From assembly GCA_027596195.1 (NCBI GenBank), contig JADGJG010000351.1:1-22997 (forward strand): a DNA stretch of 22,997 bases, read 5' to 3'. Shown here piece by piece: positions 1-9,100 of the stretch. The translations under genes were made by a program, and so were the position numbers. Position 1 is the stretch's first letter; every line of letters begins with the position of its first letter. The notes beneath the pieces are model-generated. The model did not search any database, was not told the DNA's origin, and was given only the letters and a program-made list of their open reading frames with translations. This DNA is from Podochytrium sp. JEL0797. Taxonomy: Eukaryota > Chytridiomycota > Chytridiomycetes > Chytridiales > Chytriomycetaceae.

Positions 1-19
1 CCCCCCCCCCCCCCCCCCC
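1..19. repeat. poly(C) run at the window edge
   Basis: Nineteen consecutive C bases open the window. They precede a stretch that looks like the 3' part of an intron of the cullin gene (poly-T, GT-rich, ending in TTAG at 74-77). The run may be a real C tract, which several introns here also contain, or an assembly-edge artefact. Nothing else can be read from it. Confidence 0.7.
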
Positions 20-77
20 TCCCGCATGGGGAGTGTGTCAGGACTGATTGCTTTTTTTGTGTGTGTACGAATGTTAG

Positions 78-1793
78 ATGGAAAACTCGGGATTAGTCGT
101 CATGCTCACCAACAACGCCGTCGACGACCTCAGCCGCATGTACGATCTCTTTGGACGCGTCGAACCGGATCACAAAAGCATGCGCGCGTGCATCACGAAA
201 GAAATCCAACGTCTTGGGAAGGAACTGAATGAACTCTACGGCGGTGTTTCACCCTCCACCTCCAACCCCGCAGAAAACAAACGCCCCTCCTCCTCCTCCT
301 CCTCCTCTTCCTCCACTGCACCCAATACCACCACCGCACCTGCCGCGAATCCCATCAAATGGGTCGATTCTCTGCTCGACACGAAAACGCGGTTCGATCG
401 ACTCGTGGAGCAAGGGTTCAAGAAAAACAAGAGTTTTATTAATACCGTGAATGACGCGATGGGACTCGTTGTGAATGCGAACCGGTCCGCGAGTGAGTTT
501 TTGAGTTTGTTTATTGATGAGAATTTGAAGAAGGGGCAGAAGGGGGTGAGTTTTTCTTTTTGTGTGTGTGTGTGTGTGTGGGTTTCCAAATGTCGATTAT
601 GGGGTTCCCTAATGCGATGGGTTTTTTTAGAAAGAGGAAAAGGAAGTGGATGCCGTGTTGGACCGCACCGTCATGATCTTCCGGTTGCTGGAGCAGAAGG
701 ACGTGTTTGAGCGGTATTACAAGCAGCATTTGGCGAAGCGGTTGTTGTTTGGACGTAGTATTAGTGAAGACGCGGAACGTGCGTTTATTGCCAAGCTCAA
801 GGTGAGCGTTTTCCTTTTCCCCCCCTTCTCCTCTGCTCTGCCCAAACGACTAACCAAAAGTAACAGATTGAATGCGGATCCCAATTCACATCCAAACTCG
901 AAGGCATGTTCCAAGATATGAAAGTCTCCGAAGAAATGATGACCACCTACCGCGGACTTCCCAACAACACTGCCGACGCAACCGTGGACCCCATTGACTT
1001 GTCCGTCAAAGTCCTCACAATCACGTTCTGGCCCACCTTCCCGTCCCCGCCGGTCAATTACCCGCAGGCTCTGTTGTCGACTGTTTCGCGGTTCGAACGG
1101 TATTACCTGCAAAAACGGAGTTCGGGGAGACGGCTTACGTGGTTGCATTCCATGGGCAACGCGGACGTCCGCGCGCATTTCACCAAAGGCCGAAAAGACA
1201 TCAACATGAACGTGTTTGCAATGATTGTCCTCGTCACGTGTTTCAACGAGGGTCCTGCAGCAGAGGAAGAGGGGCCCGCGAGTGTGGCGTATACGGCCAT
1301 TTTAGAGGCGACCGGGATTCCGGAGGTTGAATTGAAACGTACGTTGCAGAGTTTGAGTTTGGGGAAACATCGCGTGCTTGTGAAGGGGAGTAAAGGGAAG
1401 GAAGTGAAGGACGGGGATGGGTTCACGTTGAATGTTGGGTTCGCGAGTCCGTTGGCCAAGATTAAGATTCTGACGATTAGTGGTGGGAGTGGGGAGAAGG
1501 CGGCGAGTGCGGGTGCTGGAGGCAATGCGATGGAGAATGATTTGGAGAGGGGGGAGACGTTGGAGAAGGTGGAGGAGGCGAGGAGACATCAAGTCGAGGC
1601 TGCGATTGTGAGGATTATGAAGTCACGGAAGAGGTTGGAGCATAACACGTTGGTTGTGGAAGTGACGGAGCAGTTGAGGGCGCGGTTTATGCCTACGCCT
1701 GGGATGATCAAGACGCGGATTGAGGGGTTGATTGAGAGGGAGTATTTGGAGAGAGATGTGAAGGAGAGAAGGATTTATAATTATATGGCGTGA
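78..1793 (+). CDS. CUL3: Cullin-3, C-terminal two thirds (5' truncated by window)
   Basis: Scaffold of CUL3-RING ubiquitin ligases: the N-terminal half (outside the window) binds BTB adaptors and the C-terminal half binds RBX1/E2. Three visible exons, 78-545, 631-801 and 867-1793, join in phase 0 to give 521 residues. Cullin landmarks in order are NSGLVVML, YLSLFID-type EFLSLFIDENLKKG, the near-invariant KDVFERYYKQHLAKRLL, ECGSQFTSKLEGMFQDM, and the winged-helix tail EAAIVRIMKSRKRL ending RIYNYMA. The Lys encoded at 1620-1622 matches the neddylation site. The tail resembles CUL3 more than CUL1 or CUL4. Oddities are a Ser/Thr/Ala/Pro insert encoded by a TCC repeat near 286-316, and short insertions in the C-terminal domain (for example the Gly/Ala stretch around 1485-1530). 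The intron at 802-866 carries CTAAC before CAG. Exon 78 may continue a longer upstream gene, so the ATG at 78 is not claimed as the start. Confidence 0.95.
561..580. repeat. (TG)10 microsatellite in CUL3 intron
   Basis: Ten uninterrupted TG dinucleotides lie just downstream of the GTGAGT donor at 546, inside the intron 546-630. It is typical of the G/T-rich 5' halves of introns in this window. Confidence 0.9.
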
Positions 1794-1953
1794 GGAGATG
1801 AGAGAATGAAATATGTGCTTTTTTTTGGTTGTTGCTTTTTTTCTAAGTCCGGGGGATGTCCGAAATTCGATTGTTAGCAACATGTGCATTTACGCGACAA
1901 AGCCACTTTCTATCAACATGCTCTATTCTCTATACCCCAACAAGAAAAAACCA

Positions 1954-4743
1954 TCACAACACCCCAATCACAACCGCCACCCTCAAATTCGCCGCACCCA
2001 CCTCTTCCCTCTCATACCCCCTCAACTCATCCACAATCTCCCTCCCGGCAGTCCCACTGCCCACAGACACACACGTGGATCCGTTTAGTGAAATTAAACC
2101 TGCATGTACTTCGAACGTGTATGGTTGTGTGACGGCGGATGTGGAGGCTGCGTAGCAGCAGAGGCGGGACCAGAATTTGATGTCTGGGCGGGAGTCTTGG
2201 TAGGGGGAGGAAGGGGATAGTTTGCGAGATCTGTGTTGTTTGTGTGTATGTAGTGGTGATTTTTTCAGTGGGGGGGGGGCTTGGGGTTCTCAGAAAATAA
2301 AACTCACAACGAGATGAGAAGGTTAGAATCCTTTGTGACTTCCATCTTCAAATACCACATGGACCTAAAAACCAAACCAAAAAAAAATGAGAAAAGAGGT
2401 GTACACACACATTACTCACCCCGCATAAAACACACCCTCCGAAACAACCTTCTCCCCCTTCCCCACCAACAACCCCTTCACATTCTCCACTTCCACCGAA
2501 AACCGCACCGGCGCGACACGGCCTTCCGCATCATCATCGTATCCAAACAGCTCTTCCTGAATCCACTTCATGAATCCACGGCCCCCCGCCGTTTCCATCT
2601 CATGCGTGAATCCCAACGCGACGGGTGGGTTCACATCTTTTGTGAAGACGTTAGAGTCTAAGACTCGGGTTTGGAGGTCGCGTTGAAGCGTAAAGTTTCG
2701 GTCGAGGACGAAAGTTGGGACAACCTTTTCTTCACGCACAGCGATGGCGGAAGCCGGGGCCATGGTTGTGTACAAAATTCCTTTCGAGAGGAGAGTCACG
2801 GCGGAGGGGATGTGGATGCTGGGTGTGGAGTCTGTGGTGGGTGGGTGGTGTTTGGGTTGCGGTGCCGCAGTGAGAGCGGGGATGGGCATCACGTTTTGGA
2901 CGGTGCTTCTGCGGGAACGCTTTGTGAGGAGGGGGAAGCTGGAGGTGCGGGTTGTTTCTGGCGGAGATTGTGGGGTTGTGGAGGAGGAGGTGGGGAAGAA
3001 GTGAGTGTAGTTTGGGGCCGAGATTTCGTGGTGACTTGGTGGATCAAACATGGAACGTCTACGCGTTTTGGCGACGGGGGAGGTGGGTGTTCGGGTCATC
3101 GTGGGGGGGTGGTATGTTTCTTGGAAGGAGGTGGTGAGGCTGTGACGGTGAAGGTGGGTTGCGCTTGTGCGTTTGGAGGAGGGGATTTCGACAAGGTCGT
3201 CGAATACGACACTGCGTCTGTTGGTGCTCGTGAAGGAGGCGTGGTGGCGCATTCCGGTGTCTGCTTGCTCCTCCAACAAGCTGCGTCGATGCAAACGAGT
3301 GGATGGGAAATCGTCGGAATTGAGCCCGGACGCGCGATGGTGGAGAGAGTATTCGGATCCCGTGCGGCTGCGACGCATTTTGAGGGCTGCGTTAGTGTCG
3401 TCCGTGCCGTCGGTGGTACTGATTTGGCTCATTCGTTTGGCTTTGGCTTGCGATTTGGACGGGAGGTGAACGAGTTTTCCAAGAGACAGAACGTTGGTGT
3501 TCATTTCGTCCACCTATTTATCACATTAGTTCTTGGATTCCTGATGCGCACAACAACAAACAAAACAAAAAAACTCACCACCAACCGATACTCCCCAAAA
3601 TTCACAAACCGCGCCTTCAAAACCTCCACCACAAACCTCCACCTCTCCACCTCCCCATCCACAAAAAACGCATCACTCTGCACGATCCGCACGAACCACC
3701 CAAACTCCATCTGTGCAAAAGTCCCGTTGCGCAGTTTCTCGCTCGTGCTTCCCTCACGACAGAGGTACACGAGCGTGTGGGTGAGGAGCAGGGTCGTGGG
3801 GTATCCGTAGTTGTGGTGGGATGCAAAGTCGAGGTAGAGGAGGGAGTTTTGGGAGGAGAAGGCGATGGTTTTGATAAACTCGCGGCAGAGGAGGGAGAGT
3901 TGAGTGTCTTTGAAGTAGTGGGATGTGGCGATGAGGGCGAGGAGGTTTGTGGATGTGATGGAGTCTGTGCAGTCGCCGTACATTCTTGAAAAAATGGGGT
4001 TTAGAGTGTGTGACGGGGGGGGTCTTTCAATATGACAAACCTCTTGAACACCATTTGCACCCCCTCATCGCTCACATTCGCGTCAGTCACATCGACTTCT
4101 ACCACCACATGCGCCTCTCCCTCTCCCCCGACCAACCGTTCAGCCCAAAACTCACTCTGCACAAGCATCACGCGGTGCAGGTTGTACGACGTCCCCTTCA
4201 CCTTCACAGTCACATCCGAAAACAACGAGTCATGCAGTCCGTTATGGATCAGACCTGTGCATACGGCTGTCATGAGGGATTCTGGGGAGGCCAATGAGGC
4301 GCGGTGGGGGAGGGAAGGCGGACTTGGTGGAAGGTTGGGGGAGTGGGTTGTGATTGTGCGGTTGCGTTTGCTAGGTGGTGTGTGTGAGTGAGGGTGAATT
4401 GGGGGATGCAAATTGGGGGGGGGGAGGCCCAAGCCAAGCACTCACATCAATGACATGATTTTGGAACGATCCATGGCTGCCATTAGGGGTGCTGGGAACA
4501 CAGGGGTTAAGGCGTGCAACTAGGAGGGAAGGGAGTGCAGGGACGGCACTCACTGTGTCCTTCAATCTCAATAGTCTTTCGGGGCAGGGAAGGGGCGGAA
4601 TATCGCTTCGTTGCCTTGTCCTCGCTGCTGCTGAGAGTGGTGGTGTTGTTGGTGCCAAGAAGTCCTCCGTATGTGAAGCCGAAGGCTCCAAAGGATTGCG
4701 ATCGAATGCGCTGTTGGTCGGTCGAATTGTGGCTGGGGAACAT
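1954..4743 (-). CDS. BTB/POZ protein with C-terminal MATH-like segment, putative CUL3 adaptor
   Basis: Seven exons (4743-4554, 4491-4446, 4370-4041, 3984-3579, 3513-2420, 2364-2308, 2230-1954) join in consistent phase to 799 residues. The BTB domain covers about residues 125-235 (HDSLFSDVTVKVKG, then the hydrophobic VMLVQSEFWAERL core). A helical BACK-like region follows to about 330 (YGYPTTLLLTHTLVYLC). Next comes a Ser/Thr/Arg-rich linker of roughly 250 residues with many RRS/RRRS motifs, possible basophilic-kinase sites. The C-terminus carries EGVFYAGSMWYLKMEV, which I recognise from the fungal BTB family in which YAGSLWKV-type motifs open a MATH-like fold. It acts as a likely substrate receptor; that is inferred from the family and from the adjacent CUL3 gene. 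The 46-base exon 4491-4446 is the least certain: its acceptor TGTGTTCCCAG is preceded by CTTAAC and is the only choice that keeps the frame on both sides. The start is the first ATG of the open exon. Confidence 0.85.
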
Positions 4744-4908
4744 GTTTTTTAATCAAAAAATTCATCACGTGTTTTTGCCGAGGCCAAAAGTCATGCCAAG
4801 CTCAAATTCAAATGGTATTTTTCCCCCCTTTTCATATCCGATCATAGAAGCGAAACAAAAAAAAGAGAAACGGGGACAGAGAAAGAAGGAAGAGAGGAAA
4901 AAAAAAGT

Positions 4909-6017
4909 TCACCACCACACCCACGCCGCAACCCCCGTCCCCACCGCAACCACCAAACTCGCCACAAAATTCACCTGATGGTTATCCAACACTTCCCACC
5001 CACTCACCACCACCAACTCCTTCCTCTCCTCACTCGTCTTCGGTCTCCGAAAATCCCCCGTGATTTGCCCACTCTTTTTGTTAAACGTACTGCGTTGCAA
5101 TGTAGCCCCCAACACAGAGTCCACCAAACTCCCCACAAATCCACACGCGGCGCCCAACGCCACCAGCCGTGCTGCGGAGACGGCGGTGGAGCAAGAAGGG
5201 GTCATGAGGAGGGAAGAGAGGGCTGCCGTGAGGCCAATGACTGCGCCGCCGAGGACGGACGCGAGGGTTCCGAGTGGGGAGATTCCGCCGTTCGTGCCTT
5301 TCGGTACGGGTTGGAAGGTTGTGATGAGGCGGGGGAGGGAGGTGGAAAAGATGCCGAGTTCGGAGGCCCAGGTGTCGCCGTTGCAGCAGGCGTAGTGGCT
5401 GTGTGGGGGGTGGGTGGAGGGTTAGATATTTCGGGGGGGAAAGGGATGAAGGGGGGTTTTGGAGACGAGGGGCAATCGGATCAAGCAATCATGTCAAACA
5501 CAAAGGCAAACGTTGGGAGCAACGGGTATCCATAGAGCATGCGGAATAATGGAATGGAAGCGAAACTCGTGGGCGGAATAAGGGGGATGGGACGGCGCAC
5601 GCACCCAATATACGCAGCGATCAAAGCCGTGTTCAATTTGGACAGCCACAAGTCGGAGCCATCAGCAAAGCACAGTGCATGTGTCGAATTTCTGTTCTCG
5701 TGGTAGACCAGCATGTAATGGATGCACGCGATGAATGTACCAGTGAATCCGTTCGAAAAGACCTGGATGGCCGTGCGTTGGCCGCCCATCTTGAAGTCTT
5801 CTTCGAGAGCCTGCTTTGTGGAAGTGCCGAGCTTTGTGAGTTTGCTCGCAGAAAGGTAGAATGCGAGGAGAATGGCCATGAAGAGCGGGTCTGGGTGTGA
5901 GAAGGTTGGGAAGCAGACGGCGGCAGCACCGATGGCGCCAGAGAGACTCAGCGAGTTCTTTTTCAAGCCGTGCCAGGCGAGGGCGGCGTAGAGGATGGTC
6001 GTGAGGAGGATGTGCAT
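4909..6017 (-). CDS. TMEM19: TMEM19/DUF92 family integral membrane protein
   Basis: Two exons (6017-5605 and 5398-4909) encode 300 residues, close to the size of human TMEM19. Family landmarks in order are KKNSLSLSGAIGA near the N-terminus, LSASKLTKLG, KMGGQRTAIQVFSNG, CNGDTWASELG, PRLITTFQPVPKGTNGGISPLG, and a GSLVDSVLGATLQ segment, then LDNHQVNFVAS before the last membrane helix. Several hydrophobic helices alternate with these loops. Metazoan TMEM19 has no settled function; related DUF92 proteins include plant VTE6 (phytyl-phosphate kinase) and PGR, so lipid-phosphate chemistry is possible but unproven. I chose the ATG at 6017 because family members begin just before the first helix. An upstream in-frame ATG at 6107 would add 30 non-hydrophobic residues. 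The intron (5399-5604, 206 bases) is long for this window. Confidence 0.93.
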
Positions 6018-6131
6018 GGAAGTGAGTAAGAGATGGATTTTGTTTTTCGCGAACGTTTCTCTCGAAAATGGTTTGTGGGTCCGCAGCGTGGAAGCACACA
6101 CACTCACTCACTCACACACCCCCACGCACAG
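6015..6131. promoter_or_regulatory. Divergent start region between TMEM19 and the J-like/FN3/CCCH gene
   Basis: The minus-strand TMEM19 ATG (6017-6015) sits in the palindrome CATG. On the plus strand the same palindrome supplies ATG GAA followed at once by a consensus GTGAGTAAG donor, whose best acceptor is CACAG at 6131, joining in frame to the first acidic cassette. If both starts are used, the two transcripts overlap head to head at their 5' ends and any promoter must lie inside the opposite gene. No TATA-like element was identified. The plus-strand start could instead lie further upstream or at the ATG at 6168. Confidence 0.3.
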
Positions 6132-9100
6132 CCACGCATCGAAGAACTCTCCGACTCTGACGACGATATGCCTGGTTTGGTAGGATCCTCCCTGGTTTGA
6201 ATGCAAGAGGAGGTCATAACAAACAAACATAGGTGGATGTCGCCCCGCCAAGCAAACCACGGCAACAACAACCAAAGAAGCAGCAACAGCCAGTCTCAGA
6301 CTCAGACTCTGACGACGATATGCCGGGATTGGTGCGTGTTGTTCCCTGCTTCATTAGCAAGGATACTGACAGCAACGCCAGGTCGATGTTGCACCGCCAA
6401 GCAAACCACAGCAGCAGAAACAACGACCACAAAAGAAACAGCAGAAGCCTGAATCGGACTCTGACTCAGACGACAGCATGCCTGGACTGGTGAGTTCTCC
6501 TCAACATCCCCTGGTTGAAGCTGACAACAAACACAGGTCGATGTGCAGCCAACGAAACAAAGCGCCAAGGACAGCGACGACGAAGACTCAGACTCAGACG
6601 ATGGAATGCCGGGATTGGTGAGTGCTTTGCACCGTATCCTCTTTCTTGGCTTTGCACTGACAGCCCAACCCAGGTCGATGTGCAGCCCACAAAGAAAACC
6701 GCCAAGAAGAGCGACGTCCAAGACTCTGACTCTGACGACGACATGCCTGGCCTGGTGCGTGTTTGCCCTTGTCTTCTTCCCCTCGTCCCATTTTTCCGTT
6801 AAACCAAAACCAAACTCGTCGCATCAAAAAAACCCACAAAAATCAAAGGTCGACTCCCAGGCACCCACCTCCCGCAGCAGAAACATTGCCGACTTGGACT
6901 CTGACGATGACTCGGACGACGACATGCCCGAGCTTGTCGACCTCGTGAGTGTCTCCTCGTTTCGATGTTCTCCATCCCCATGTTTACCCACTCACACCCC
7001 AATTCATTCCAAAAAAAAAGGACCCTTCCAAGCAGCAAAAATCGCGCTACAACGAACACACGGGCGACACTTCCGACGAAGGCGACGACTACTCGCCCGA
7101 ATCCCAAGCCCGATCCGCCGCCCAACCGCGTTTCGGCCAAACCTCTCCCCTCCACGATGCGGCCGCCACCTGCTGCGAGATGGTCCACCTCCACGTCTTG
7201 GGTCTCTGCTCGTCCCCGCTCGTGCTGAAGCTCAAGAATCTGATTGTCGAGAGGAATGTTGTGGTTCTCGAGAATGTGGACATGAATACCAAGATGATTG
7301 AGGCGGAGAAGGCGTTGAATGAGATGAATTTGCCGGAGGAGGAGCAGGTATTTTTATAGTTGATTTTGTTTTTGTTTTTGTTTTTTTTGATAGTGGAAGT
7401 GAAAACCAAATTCTTGCTGCTAACGAATTGCCAACCCTCCCTGTCTCCCAAAAATTCAACAGAAAATCGAAGAAGAAAAGGTTGACAAATACTGGAACGA
7501 AAGCGGAGCGCTCGAAGTCCGACTCCGAAAAATCAACATCGGCATCAAAACTACGGACGCCGACTTGATTCGCGAAATCAAGCGTTCGCACAACCGTTTG
7601 CAAATGTCGTATGGACGTTACAAGAACGGTTCGTTGTACGAAAAGGCCGAGCGACAGGAGACGATAAATCAGGATCGGAGAAGGTATCAAGGGTACAATG
7701 GCCGTAAGGGGAATATGACCGAGAGTGCGACGGCGAATATGCGTGAGTTTTTTTTGTTTTGTTTTTTCCTTCCTCTGTTTTTTTGTTGAAACCGACTTTA
7801 CTCACGCGCAACCACGCGATTTCTTTTTTTCTTTCAAGTCGGATTGATGGAAATTGACCAGGCCTCCAAGATACTTTTGAACCCCAAGTTCCGTAAATCG
7901 TACCTGATTATTGGAAGGGACGCTGTGTTTGAGTCGAAACGTCGGTCGCCAAAGTACGGTGATAGAACGGACCCGGAAGCGCGCGAGCAGGCGAACGCGA
8001 AGCAAGGTCGTTTTTTTTGGTTTTTTGGTGCACAAATGGGATGAAGGAGGGGGCGAGGGTGTTTGCTGACTTTCTTTTATCATTAGAACCGGTTTGGTCT
8101 GTGATGAGGCGTCAGAGAACGGGAGGACTCCAGAGATACAACTCGAACCCGAACCGTATTCAGCGTGTCGTGTTGTTGGAATACCGTACGTTCATCCAAT
8201 TTCTGACCCCTTTATTTTGTTTTGTGACCTGACAATTTTTTTTTCTTCAGCGACTCAACCAACCTGCCCCGAAATCACTGTCAACGACACGGCCGAAGGC
8301 CGCTTCGTGAGCCTCTCGTGGGGCGTGTGCTTGTCGGAGGAGCGCGCTGTTGACAAGTGCGAGGTGTCGATGCGCTCGAACGGCGGGTTGTGGGACCCCA
8401 AGTGGACTGGAGATGTCAACAATTGCGTGTTGGCTGTGGAGGAGTATGGGCAGTTGAGTTTCCGGATTCGCGTATGTTATCTTTTTTCTTCTTTGCTTCC
8501 AGGGGGGTCCTTCCTTCCGGGAGGGTGACAAATTCTCACACAATTCACTTTTCTAGGCTCACAACGAGCTCGGATGGGGCGTGTACTCGTACATTCGCGA
8601 AATCAACAACCTTGCGAAATGGAAGCTCCCCGTCAAAACGACGCACGTGTCCAAAAAGGCGACCAAAGCCACCACCACCGGAGACACCATGACCGCCGAT
8701 ATCGACACTGCCCTCACGTCCCTCAAGGAGAAAATCAGCACCCTCACGTCTGCGAACCCGGACCTCCACTCTCGCCTGCGAGTTCTCACCGACCTCCTTT
8801 CGACACTTCCGGTGATGACGCCGCATCACCAACACTTGCCTGTTCTTTCGAAGCATGTAGTGAGTGCGATTCAGGCGACGGAGGGAGCGATTCAGAAGCA
8901 GGCGAAGCAGGTGACGAATCGGTGGCGGATTAAGCTCACTGCGCTTGCTGCGGAGGTGATGAAGACGCCTGATGAGAGTTTCAGCAGTGGCGGGGTGAAT
9001 AAAACGGATCGCAGCGAGTTTAGTGATTTGTTGGAGAGTCATATTTCTGGGGGTGGAGAAGTGGAAGGATTGGAGTTGACTGCGCAGAGTAAGAATCAGG

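Noticed and set aside
2671..3810. 379-codon plus-strand open frame
   Set aside because: It lies antisense to BTB exons and crosses their introns. It is Gly/Val-rich without domain signals, and it arises because the real gene's skewed third positions leave few antisense stops.
4446..4530. Alternative BTB exon beginning at CTCCTAG (after 4527)
   Set aside because: It stays open but joins out of frame to the BTB exon. The acceptor at 4492 keeps frame on both sides and has a CTTAAC branch-like site.
5481..5604. Extension of TMEM19 exon 1 through 5604 to a stop at 5481
   Set aside because: Reading on would lose the strongly conserved NGDTWASELG half. The GTGCGT donor at 5604 and CACAG acceptor at 5399 restore the family sequence in frame.
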